A DNA stretch of 22,156 nt. Source: Azolla pinnata. Its lineage: Eukaryota > Streptophyta > Polypodiopsida > Salviniales > Salviniaceae. Where the stretch lies: positions 1 to 22,156 of the forward strand of contig JBBBWG010010035.1 of NCBI GenBank assembly GCA_037176905.1, written 5' to 3'. Each line of letters begins with the position of its first letter. Position 1 is the first letter of the stretch. The notes beneath the pieces were generated by a model. The model was not told where the DNA came from. It made no database searches and saw only the letters and a program-made list of their open reading frames with translations. The position numbers and the translations under genes are program-made. Of this stretch, positions 1 to 6,993 are shown one piece after another.

Positions 1-283
1 GTCCCGTCTTCCTCATCCTTTACGTGGATGATATGCTGCTCTCCGGTCGACATATCGGAGAGGTTGCCGAGCTCCGAAGGCACATGCTGCTGCAATTCGC
101 GATTAAGGACCTTGGTCCGGCGCATCATATTCTTGAGATGAAGATCACACGGAATCGCCAAACTAGACAGCTGTGTCTGTCTCAGTCCGACTACATCAGA
201 CGAATATTGGAGCGATTCAGCATGCATTCGGCCCGATCTGCTACGACACCGCTTCCCGCCAACCTTCGGCTGTCATGGAATGT
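1..283 (+). pseudogene. Ty1/copia reverse transcriptase fragment
   Basis: An open frame runs from the window edge to about 283. It carries the copia RT catalytic box YVDDM (codons from 21), then KDLGPAHHILEMKI, the SQSDYIRRILERF segment and the TPLP motif that ends the RT domain. In the family this enzyme copies element RNA into cDNA in cytoplasmic particles. Only the C-terminal part of RT is present: the 5' part lies outside the window, and RNase H is missing because homology stops at about 270-283, where an inverted chromovirus gag begins. The frame is uninterrupted and CpG-rich compared with its surroundings, which suggests a recent fragment. It is on the opposite strand to, and more GC-rich than, the copia element at 1532-4610. 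Confidence 0.9.
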
Positions 284-472
284 TTGATTATCCCATGGAA
301 TGTTGGGTGCAAGGAGACGAAAATCGACGGCATATGCTGGTGCTGGTCGATCCCCTTGATGTAATCTTTGAGGGTTGATACCTATCCTTACACTATCAGT
401 ATCTCCGAAACAAGCTTTAAAATCCTTGATAAACTCGTCAAAATTATTTAATAATAGAGATATCTTCTCCAA
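284..472 (-). pseudogene. Chromovirus (Ty3/gypsy) gag fragment
   Basis: Read on the minus strand, this encodes the middle of a Ty3/gypsy capsid protein: NNFDEFIKDFKACFGDTD, a QGDRPAPAYAVDF segment and NIPWDN. The same block occurs on the plus strand at 5400-5560 and, decayed, on the minus strand at 14580-14760, so it belongs to the local chromovirus family. Gag forms the particle in which reverse transcription occurs. Neither the N-terminal coiled coil nor any nucleic-acid-binding part is present. Both ends are breakpoints; the low-coordinate end abuts a copia RT fragment near an 11-bp direct repeat (CATGGAATGTT at 274 and 294). Confidence 0.85.
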
Positions 473-475
473 TGG

Positions 476-1015
476 CGCAAACTAAATACATATTCTCAAT
501 CTTGAAGATCAAATTCAAGTCGTTGTGGTCGCCAAAAGTATTTATAGCGCATTTTCATGTGACATTGCTGGGAAATTCTTTTCTTGAATCTCAATTTTAC
601 CACAATGTTACCCAAAACATAAACGCGACCATTCACGCACATTACCATGACCATACTATAAAATTACTGCTCATTTAAAGGTGCCCTAGTGTATATTTGC
701 TGCAACTTTGTATCGACAACGAAGCTTTGAACCCATGACCTCGTTTAATATAACCAACTGATTAACAAATTGTTGAAACATGCAATTATGTGATTAATAA
801 ACATTATTATTTATATTGTGTGATTGTACTTGAAAATGTTTTATATTAACTCTCTAGAAACTGGTACATGAAGCTACTTCTGCATGATGTTCTGCATCTA
901 CAGATGAATCTAAATCTATCTATCTATCCCTATGTGGCTACTATGCAATTACTATGAAGAAACTGTTGTAAAACATGTCATCCGAAATTTCATTGATCAA
1001 CTCTAGTGATTCACA
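476..1015. other. Gene-free interval
   Basis: AT-rich sequence with frequent stops in all frames. The only structured part I can support is the tRNA-like stretch at 718-775. No protein similarity is recognisable. Confidence 0.5.
718..775 (-). other. tRNA-like (SINE-style) sequence
   Basis: On the minus strand, AATCAGTTGGTTA is followed by GAGGTCATGGGTTCAAAG. This resembles a tRNA D-arm followed by the variable region and T-arm. The B-box match (GGTTCAAAGCT) is imperfect, 7 of 11 against GGTTCGANTCC. It could be the head of a decayed tRNA-derived SINE or a tRNA pseudogene. No poly-A tail or target duplication was found. Confidence 0.35.
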
Positions 1016-1500
1016 CAGGTAACTATAGATGGAGAGATATAAAAGAATTATATTACTATCCATGATAATGATCTCTCACCTGTACTATCTCCTACACACT
1101 CACTCTCTCTATTTCTCCAACTCCTCTCCGAACACTATTGGTGTTTATATACTTGTAGAGAAGAGCTATTTTTGTATGAGCCCATCTCTAGTCCCACTTC
1201 TGAAATAGGAGGATAAGAACTTTTCTTTGATGAGAAGCTTCAAGAGGGTTCTCTTCAAATTTTGGGGCAGGAGAGTTACACGCCAGAAATACAACGAGTG
1301 GAGAAAGAGAGGAGTGGGACGACCCTCTTAGTTATACACATGTCTCATTAAAACTCCTTTCAAAAACTCAATGCAGAAAAATGATAGGAGAAAGAGTGCA
1401 TATTATATGTGCCATATAGTGTATTTTTGCAGGGTTAAAACCTAAACATGAGAAACATCAAAACTACTAAGGAAAAAGAATACAAATCTGAGCTAATTAA
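1015..1500 (-). mobile_element. Copia 3' LTR region (minus strand)
   Basis: It lies directly downstream (minus strand) of the copia pol stop and polypurine tract. The minus strand has the GCACTCTTTCTCC...GAGTTTTT...TTTTAATGAG pattern I associate with the tail/LTR of plant copia elements. It also has a TATA box (TATATAAAC, 1143-1151) and a GA-rich leader. A second copy of the 1190-1335 part flanks the nested chromovirus at 7869-7977 and 11219-11260. Exact LTR ends are not resolved: I found no clear TG...CA pair or target duplication. Confidence 0.65.
1143..1151 (-). promoter_or_regulatory. Putative TATA box of copia LTR
   Basis: TATATAAAC on the minus strand, inside the copia LTR, followed by a GA-rich leader. 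It fits the expected U3/R boundary of an LTR read on this strand. No transcript evidence. Confidence 0.4.
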
Positions 1501-1542
1501 CAAGATAACTCTGCCAATCTTCAGGGCAATGTCAGGGTGGTG

Positions 1543-1549
1543 CTCCCCC
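1543..1549 (-). other. Copia polypurine tract
   Basis: GGGGGAG on the minus strand, overlapping the last codons of pol and just upstream of the 3' LTR region. In LTR retrotransposons such a tract primes plus-strand DNA synthesis. Confidence 0.6.
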
Positions 1550-2047
1550 TGATTTGTGTGCATCTCTCATCCTTCTCATGCCAATACTTTGGACAAGCTT
1601 TTCAAAAATGCTAGTTGGAAAAAACTTAGTAAATAAATCTACAAGGTTTTCACTAGTCTTGGTGAGAGTTAGTATAATTTATCCTTTCTTTTCCATTTCA
1701 TGCAGATCAAAGATTTTAGGTGATGTGTTTCATAAGACTTGTTTTCACATATCCAGTTTGTATTTGTGTAACATAAGCGGGATTATCTTTATAAATGATG
1801 GTTGGCATAAACATTATATTAAACCCACATGTATTCTGTACAGGGTGTATTACTCTTCGTAACCATACACATTCTTCAATTGCTTAAAATAAAACTATAA
1901 TCTTTGAGTGGTTAGTTGATGTTCCCACAATCGTCTGCTTTGTTAATTTCCATGAGATGGTCGTAGCACCACAAAGAAACATATACTCAGTCTGTGATAA
2001 TATGCTTTGTGAAGGTCTGACAAATATCAAGTATCTACATATATCAC

Positions 2048-2532
2048 TGTTAGCCCTTCGGATGAAAGACTAAGACTTGTCGTGGATAGATACGAATGAA
2101 GACACAAACGTAACATCACAATTGACCGATAGCACGATTAGCCCACGATTATCCGTGAACTCCGAACACCACACGATTCTACGATTAATACGGTTAATCG
2201 TAGACTCCGATTCTTCGTAGACTCCGTCCGAATCTTCGTAGACTCCGACTCTTACTCCAACAGACACAAGCATAAACGATTGGCGCAAAAACTCTACTAT
2301 TATAAACAACTCATGCTTCCGGCTATTTTCGGACCATGTACAAGACAGACCCCATGGTCTTATATACAACCTTGGCACCCTTTCGGATCACCAAGTCTCT
2401 ATGTACATCACGTCGGTTCAGATCTTCACGTAACTCTCCGTTTTTCTGAATTTCCGAATTTCCGACTATGTCTTATTTCCGTAATATTACGAATTTACGA
2501 CTTCATCATAATTTCGGAATAATCGGCCAACA
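2048..2532. mobile_element. Solo LTR with perfect 5-bp target duplication
   Basis: The 485-bp unit begins TGTTAGCC and ends GGCCAACA (terminal inverted repeat with one mismatch, TG...CA). It is flanked by ATCAC at 2043-2047 and 2533-2537. Removing the unit and one ATCAC restores continuity of the copia RNase H region (PTKRH and TGVK segments on the high side, ISWKLTKQTIV on the low side). It contains no coding region, only repeated CGTAGACTCCG motifs (from 2199, 2216 and 2237) and several ACGATTA words. It resembles none of the other LTRs here. Both strands have TATA-like words (TATAAAC near 2299; TATATAA on the minus strand near 2360), so orientation is open. Retained CpGs and the intact duplication suggest it is young relative to its host copia. 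Confidence 0.92.
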
Positions 2533-3480
2533 ATCACACTATGGTTAGGTGTCGATTTTTTTTAAGAATAAACCAAGATTTGAGCACCACGTGAATAACA
2601 AAAAAAAATTTTAACGCCAGTTCAATGCCTTTTGGTCGGAGCTTAACTGAATCTTGTTAGGAGATTAACAGCAAAAGCAATATCAGGTCTAGTATCATTC
2701 GCGATGTACATTAATGCTCCTATGACGCTTAAATATGGACATTTCGGTCCGAATAATTTTTCATTATTTTCACGTGGTTTAAATGGATCATTTTCTAAAG
2801 CAAGAGATCTTAATACCATGGGAGTTCTAGTGGATAAACTATTTTATACTGAATTTCTCCAATATCTTCTTGCTATATGTAGACTGGTGTAATAATATAC
2901 CATCAGGGGTATGTTCAAGTTGCAAGCCTATACAATATTTTATCTTACCTAGTTCTTTCATTTCGAATTCTTTCTTTAGGTAAGAACTAGCTTCCTTTAT
3001 GTCCTCAGTATTCCTGATGATATTCAGATTATCTACATATATAGAAATAATTCAGAAACCGTGTTCTAATTTTCTAATAAATACACAAGGACAATCATCA
3101 TTCTTGATGAATCCTTTTCCTCCTAGAAATTCAGTTAGCCTGTTGTACCACATTCTACTAGATTGTTTTAACCCATATAATGATCTTTGCAATTTAACAC
3201 TATATATGTTGCGTTTTGTTTCTTCTGGAACTTTAATTCCTTTTGGGACTTTCATATAAATTTCAGAATCTAATGACCCATATAAATATGCAGTTACCAC
3301 ATCCATCAACTGCATTTCTAAATTTAAGTTCACTACCATTGATATCAAATCTAGAATGTAATTCAATCCATTACAGGTGAATGTGTTTCATCGAAATCAA
3401 TGTCGGGTCTCTGCATAAACCCTTGTGCTACTACCCTCGCTTTATATCGAAGCACCTGGTTGTTCTCAATCCGTTTCTGC

Positions 3481-3508
3481 ACAAACACCCATTCACAAAC
3501 ACCCATTC
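3481..3508. repeat. 14-bp tandem duplication in copia RT
   Basis: ACAAACACCCATTC occurs twice head to tail. Fourteen is not a multiple of three, so the duplication shifts the RT frame near the KWVFV-type segment. Confidence 0.9.
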
Positions 3509-4189
3509 ATATCCAACAGGGAAGGAATATCCCTTTAGGGCTACAACCTAAAGGACCGAATACTTGTCTTTTCTTAAATGAGGTTAACTTTGCCTTTATT
3601 GTTTCTTTCCATTTGATCTAGTCTAAATTTTGTTTGCATTCTACCATGGTCTTTGGTTCCGGATCTAGATCAACGATCTTCACGATCTTTTCACGAAGTA
3701 TATGTTGACAATAGTAATCTATCTATTATATGTTTCACTTGTATCCATAGAATTAGTGAACATATCCTAAATGCTTTCACTTTCCTAGTCTTCATCATTT
3801 CCCACAATGTTTAGGTCACGAATTTTTGGTATCCAAGTATGAGTAACAATTGTGCGCGCATTCTTACTGGGCTCATCTTGATTTCTTTCACTATTATGTG
3901 ATACTAACGTATTTAGCCTAATTTTCTGTTTCCTCGGACGTCATGTCATATTTATTATGCATGACTCAGGATTCTTGAATAACGTTTTCACAACATTTTC
4001 GGGTTTAAGGTGAGAAGGCATTAGTACATATCTTTAAAGCTTAATAGAGTGCGACTATAATGAGGGTATAAAACATTTAACTCATACTAACTATTAGGGT
4101 TTATAGTAAAGATAAATTGTAAGGTAAACTATAAACTGAGAATATATCAATGTGTTTAAATAGAATTCAAACTATTCTTAAGATAACCA

Positions 4190-4610
4190 CGCTCTAAAAG
4201 AGTTGATATAATTTTGGGTGTTTGGGTGTGCGGCATATCCGAGACCAATGTCCCTTTGTGAAACATTTGAAGCAAACCTGATCTTGTTTCCCATATTCAC
4301 CGCTAGACATGATGCTCTTCTTAGGCTTCCTAATCTGATTTCCTCCATTTTCTTAAAAAACGTCCATTTTATCTTTCCACCATTCTTCAAACAGCCATTT
4401 CCGTGTTCTTGGTTCTTCCCCTTCTAGAACGAACTAACATGAACTTCAGGTACAGCTAGGCTTCAAGTGGGTCGAGATGTATGATTCTTGACCAGTGTCT
4501 CGTCCTCTCCTTGCGCTTCCATGAGCACAGCGACCAGTTCAGAGTACTTCTCGTACTTTGCCTGGCAATACTGTCTCTAGATCTTGATATAATTGGGGTG
4601 AAATATCTAG
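4190..4610 (-). pseudogene. Copia gag fragment with CCHC zinc knuckle
   Basis: Minus strand: a helical gag segment KYSELVAVLMEAQGEDETL followed by KNHTSRPT (about 4460-4560), then a zinc knuckle CFKCFTKGHWSRIC (4233-4274; C-x2-C-x4-H-x4-C) and the adjoining CRTPKHPKLYQ. This is the usual end of gag in a common plant copia group, where the knuckle binds element RNA. It lies on the same strand as, and upstream of, the pol at 1532-3990, so it is probably the same element with protease and integrase lost between about 4180 and 3990. Stops (one after SRPT, another before the knuckle) show decay. Confidence 0.85.
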
Positions 4611-4614
4611 GTTC

Positions 4615-4690
4615 CTAAGGTTCTTTGATTGATGAGAACTTATACCTTTAAAACAATGTTTTTAAGATTAATTATATGATTATTTTAAGG
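4615..4690 (+). mobile_element. Chromovirus 3' internal end preceding LTR A
   Basis: The word AATGTTTTTAA lies 23 nt upstream of GGAATCAATGAGCATTAGGC. In the chromovirus at 8400-8460 (minus strand) the same two words are 24 nt apart, between the end of pol and LTR B. This places LTR A after an internal 3' end, even though LTR A is itself followed by a primer-binding site and gag. The stretch is too short and diverged to support a coding call. Confidence 0.5.
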
Positions 4691-4952
4691 AATCAATGAG
4701 CATTAGGCTTCCCCTAGATTCGAACCCAAGATCTCGTACTAATAATAGCTTATCAAAACGTGAAATTCTAAAGCCTAGTTTTTCATTATATAATAATTAT
4801 TGTATTCAGCCGTAAGCTTTTCTTGTATCTAACTCCTCTTGTACTTATTCTATTCTAATAAATTCACTCTTATGATATCCATCCACTCTCCTCTCTTCTT
4901 CTCTACTCTTATATTATCTTTCAATTATTCAACCTCTTCCCTGGTTCTAACA
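4691..4952 (+). mobile_element. Chromovirus LTR A (promoter-deleted)
   Basis: It matches LTR C (6547-6993) at both ends: the TTAGGCTTCCCCT start region with an antisense GGTTCGAATC word, and the end region with CTTGTATCTAACTCC, AATAAATTCAC and the terminus GGTTCTAACA. The middle, about 170 bp in LTR C, is absent. The missing part is bounded in LTR C by two TTTAG words (6673-6677 and 6846-6850) and contains the heat-shock elements, TATA box and transcription start. The LTR is followed at once by a primer-binding site and gag, so it functions positionally as a 5' LTR. The exact U3 start is uncertain. Confidence 0.85.
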
Positions 4953-5007
4953 GTTTGACTCGAACTTCTTCTCTTTTACCCTCTTCCCCAAACGCTATTA
5001 ATTACCC
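4953..5007 (+). promoter_or_regulatory. Primer-binding site and gag leader
   Basis: One nucleotide after LTR A comes TTTGACTCGAAC (TTGACTCGAAC at 4955-4965). It is not the TGG-starting complement of a tRNA CCA end. It is instead the exact complement of GTTCGAGTCAA found in this family's LTRs 33 nt after the TATA box (6827-6837; minus strand 8130-8140 and 10948-10958). This fits self-priming as in Tf1-type elements. A short pyrimidine-rich leader then leads to the gag ATG at 5008. Confidence 0.7.
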
Positions 5008-5563
5008 ATGGCTACTAGCAATCTACAAGCATACCTCGCCCTTGTTGCGGAAATGGAGACTCTCAAAAGCAAACTTACTGCATTAGAGCTTGAGAATCAA
5101 CGATTGCTTGAAGACTTACAGAAGGTTTCTATTGAGAAGCAACAAATATACGAAGAGTTTACACGAAAGGTTCAACAATTGGAGTCAAAGTCGAAGACCA
5201 AGGAGTTGTAAAGGAGCCCAAATTTAGCCTTCCAGCTAAATCAAGAGCACATTTTCGAGGTTTTATCAATCAAGTGTGGTTGGTAATTCAGCTGCATCCC
5301 ATGCGATATCCGACGGATTCCTCTCGAGTTGGGTTAGTTGGCACTTTATTGACTGGCACGGCATTGTCATGGTTTGCTCCCTTGCTAGAAGCAAATTCAC
5401 CTCTACTCAACAGCTTCGAAGAATTTATCAAAGAGTGTAAAGCTTGTTTCGGGGACACGGATAGAGTAAGGACGATAATCAATAAAATTCACACACTGCG
5501 GCAAGGAGATCAACCAGCATTGACATATGCAACTAATTTTTGTCTTATTGCATGTGATACTCC
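5008..5563 (+). pseudogene. Chromovirus gag, frameshifted and truncated
   Basis: The ATG at 5008 is the first after LTR A and its primer-binding site. Residues 1-65 form a predicted coiled coil (MATSNLQAYLALVAEMETL, then ALELENQRLL and KQQIYEEF). The frame ends at 5209-5211, but homology resumes at once in another frame (KEPKFSLPAK from 5211, then HFRGFINQVWLVIQLHPM). The capsid-like part follows: RYPTDSSRVGLVGTLLTGTA, LSWFAPLLEAN, FEEFIKECKACFGDTD, LRQGDQPALTYATNF and ACDTP, ending at 5565-5567. A complete gag would go on through IPWD to a basic or zinc-knuckle region; here it is cut at about 5560 by an inverted gag of another family. In gypsy elements Gag forms the reverse-transcription particle. 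Confidence 0.9.
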
Positions 5564-5755
5564 GTGAACGCCACCCAAGTAGTATTCCCCTCCTGAAGTG
5601 TTGCGATTTGTCCATATATGCTTGAACAACAAGCTTGTGAGAAACTTGTTACCTTCATCACATCCGGGATGCCATGGAAACTCATCTCATCTTCATACAT
5701 CTGCATGAATCGAGTGATATTTTGTCCGTTCAAAAGTCCCGCCTGATATTAATGA
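5560..5755 (-). pseudogene. Second-family gypsy gag fragment
   Basis: On the minus strand: NGQNITRFMQMYEDEMSFHG, IPDVMKVTSFSQACCSSIYG and WVAFTEYHMQ. This follows the usual N-terminal gag pattern of plant Ty3/gypsy elements (x-F-x-G-x-N-[VI]-x-x-F-[LM]-x-x-[YE]-E, a hydrophobic Y/I-x-Q-I block, then W-x-x-F). It differs from the chromovirus gag next to it. The reading frame crosses the junction at about 5560, where it becomes antisense of the other gag, so only the part above about 5560 is genuine. No LTR of this family was identified. Confidence 0.6.
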
Positions 5756-5852
5756 TTGAGACGAAGACCTGATATTAATGAAGAAATAGAGAGTTGACTA
5801 AGGGTTTTCTTTAAAAAACTCAAGGTTACAAGATCGAATTTGGATAGCACTC

Positions 5853-6018
5853 TATAGAAGTTTTCCTATGGAGTTTTCTTTCTTTTCTCCCCCTACTCTC
5901 TTCTCTTGAGGCCCCTTATATACAATTTGGAGGCCCGTACATGCGATCCATGTGTATAGAGTTTTCCTATGGAGTTTTCTTTCTTTTCTCCCCCTACTCT
6001 CTTCTCTTGAGGCCCCTT
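5853..6018. repeat. Direct duplication, 101-bp offset
   Basis: A block of about 60-65 bp (TATAGA, AGTTTTCCTATGGAG, a pyrimidine-rich run and GAGGCCCCTT) at 5853-5917 recurs at 5955-6018, nearly identical. The spacer (5918-5954) includes GGAGGCCCGTACATGCGATC. No gene is apparent on either strand. Confidence 0.9.
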
Positions 6019-6168
6019 CTCTTGTGCATACAACCGTGATTCCTTCCATTCTAGGGCATGCAAGCCTCTAATGTGGCATATACATGTGATTTCAATTCTA
6101 GTACATACAATTCACTAATTATTAAGTATTCTTACTAAAAAATCTTTATCAATGAACTTGAGTCTCTT

Positions 6169-6218
6169 TGGTTGAAGTGTTGGACTACTCATTATATAGT
6201 AGACGAAGGTTCGAATCT
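6169..6218 (+). other. tRNA-like element with Pol III A and B boxes
   Basis: TGGTTGAAGTG (6169-6179) fits the A-box consensus TRGYNNARNNG at every position, and GGTTCGAATCT (6208-6218) matches the B-box at 10 of 11. Between them ACTACTCATTATATAGTAG could form an anticodon-like stem. The box spacing (39 nt between starts) is near that of tRNA genes and SINE heads. Acceptor-stem pairing is not clear, so a SINE head or tRNA relic is likelier than a working tRNA gene. Confidence 0.5.
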
Positions 6219-6369
6219 TGGTATCTGTGATACGTTTTCCCACGTGAAGTGATTGACTTCACGACATTTACCCCCTCCAAACTAGCGCATCCTCCGTGAT
6301 GCACCTAATATTCTCTTAACTTTTAGTTGGATACGTGTTAATATCACCCCCTCCTGATCTTTGAACTCC

Positions 6370-6543
6370 TCATGTTTCGACAGTCGACGCTGTGACCAAG
6401 TTATCGATTGAAGTTCCACCTTCATTTTCATTTTCTATTTCATTACTTGTGATCCCTTCCTCTCGTACTTCTTCGTCACTGTAAGTAAGAGGCGGACATA
6501 AATCTTGTTGTTTCTTAAATATCTTCAATCTTTTAACTGCCAT
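6370..6543 (-). CDS. Unrecognised small ORF
   Basis: A minus-strand frame from an ATG at about 6543 encodes about 57 residues starting MAVKRLKIFKKQQ, with an acidic C-terminal half (SDEEVREEG, NEIENENEGG). I recognise no family. It lies between the second-family gag fragment (same strand) and LTR C (opposite strand), so it could be retroelement coding sequence or chance. The composition (basic start, acidic tail) is the only sign of coding. Confidence 0.2.
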   Translation of the reverse strand: MAVKRLKIFKKQQDLCPPLTYSDEEVREEGITSNEIENENEGGTSIDNLVTASTVET

Positions 6544-6688
6544 TGGATTAGGCTTCCCCTGGATTCGAACCAAAGATCTCGGATTACATGATAGGAAAGC
6601 ATAACCATTGAAGTAACTTATCAGAACATGAAATACTAAAGGCTAGTTTTTAATGATATAGTGATTATTGTATTTAGAGAAAGCTTAG

Positions 6689-6731
6689 GAACTTTCTAGA
6701 ACTTTCTAGAACATTCTAGAACCTTCTAGAG
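6689..6731 (+). promoter_or_regulatory. Heat-shock-element array
   Basis: Perfect GAA or TTC triplets alternate every 5 bp: GAA 6689, TTC 6694, GAA 6699, TTC 6704, GAA 6709, TTC 6714, GAA 6719, TTC 6724, then GAG at 6729. Eight contiguous nGAAn/nTTCn units far exceed the three normally regarded as a functional heat-shock element. A second block with one mismatched unit lies at 6755-6777. The array is 63-105 bp upstream of the TATA box. In plants, HSF binding to such arrays drives heat-induced transcription, as in the copia element ONSEN. Confidence 0.75.
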
Positions 6732-6793
6732 TATCCTAAAATATTCTAGGAATAGAACATTTTAGAACCTTCTAGAAATCTCTAGGGCAATCT

Positions 6794-6801
6794 TATAAAT
6801 A
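6794..6801 (+). promoter_or_regulatory. LTR C TATA box
   Basis: TATAAATA, 33 nt upstream of GTTCGAGTCAA (6827-6837). The same box at the same 33-nt spacing occurs in LTR B (minus strand, 8166-8173) and LTR D (minus strand, 10984-10991). The conserved distance supports a transcription start at the G of GTTCGAG. Confidence 0.75.
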
Positions 6802-6897
6802 CAGACATATACATCATATCAAATCAGTTCGAGTCAACGCCAGTCTTTAGCCTTAAGATTTTCTTGTATCTAACTCCTCTTGTACTCATTCTATTCT

Positions 6898-6903
6898 AAT
6901 AAA
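6898..6903 (+). terminator. LTR polyadenylation signal
   Basis: AATAAA inside the CTATTCTAATAAATTCAC block shared by LTRs A, B and C, downstream of the predicted transcription start. It is well placed to define the R/U5 boundary. Confidence 0.5.
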
Positions 6904-6993
6904 TTCACTATTCTGTTATCCATCCACTCTCCTCTCTTCTTCTCTACTCTTATATCTTCTTTCAATTATTCAATCTCTTCCCTGGTTCTGACA

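Larger units (their letters stand above)
1532..3990 (-). pseudogene. Ty1/copia pol (RT and RNase H), decayed
   Basis: Minus strand, from high to low coordinates: pre-RT linker (about 3660-3990); RT start with a GPLG...GYEWVF-like segment (3490-3600) and RYKARVVAQGF (about 3425-3455); MDVVTAYLYGSLD (about 3280-3310); LYGLKQSSRMWYNRL (about 3150-3185); the catalytic box as YVDN (3028-3039); YLSVIGALMYIANDTRPDI (about 2690-2740). RNase H follows with TISWKLTKQTIVGTSTNH (about 1900-1960), KDNPAYV and QTGYVKTSLMKHI (about 1730-1800), and ends in RRMRDAHKSG with stop at 1532-1534. The RT box normally reads YVDD, so a catalytic aspartate is Asn. A 14-bp tandem duplication (3481-3508) shifts the frame, stops are common, and a solo LTR splits RNase H. 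Protease and integrase are missing. This is a dead retrotransposon copy. Confidence 0.92.
6547..6993 (+). mobile_element. Chromovirus LTR C (most complete)
   Basis: About 447 bp from ATTAGGCTTCCCCTGG to the terminus GGTTCTGACA. In order: an antisense tRNA-like block (B-box word read on the minus strand), the heat-shock-element array (6689-6731, second block 6755-6777), TATAAATA (6794-6801), predicted transcription start GTTCGAGTCAA (6827), AATAAA (6898-6903), pyrimidine-rich U5 and a CA end. It is followed by GTTATTTC rather than the primer-binding site, so it is a 3' or solo LTR. Homology to LTRs A and B stops just before TTAGGCTTCC, so its U3 start may be truncated. No target duplication was found. 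Confidence 0.88.

Noticed and set aside
2070..2522. Frames within the solo LTR
   Set aside because: The interval is a complete LTR with terminal inverted repeats and target duplications, which are non-coding.
4218..4427. Plus-strand frame with FGCAAYPRP resembling copia integrase
   Set aside because: The minus strand encodes a full CCHC zinc knuckle and CRTPKHPKLYQ in the right order with gag, a much stronger explanation.
4953..4976. tRNA 3'-end primer-binding site spanning TGGTTCTAACAGTTTGAC and onward
   Set aside because: It can be laid out as a tRNA T-arm plus acceptor ending in CCA, but it would overlap the LTR terminus, and the acceptor strand matches no plant tRNA I know. The self-priming reading explains the conserved 11-mer better.
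5852..6049. 65-codon Lys/Glu/Arg-rich minus-strand frame
   Set aside because: It is a translation of the 101-bp-offset duplication; its repeated peptide comes from DNA duplication, not from a known protein.
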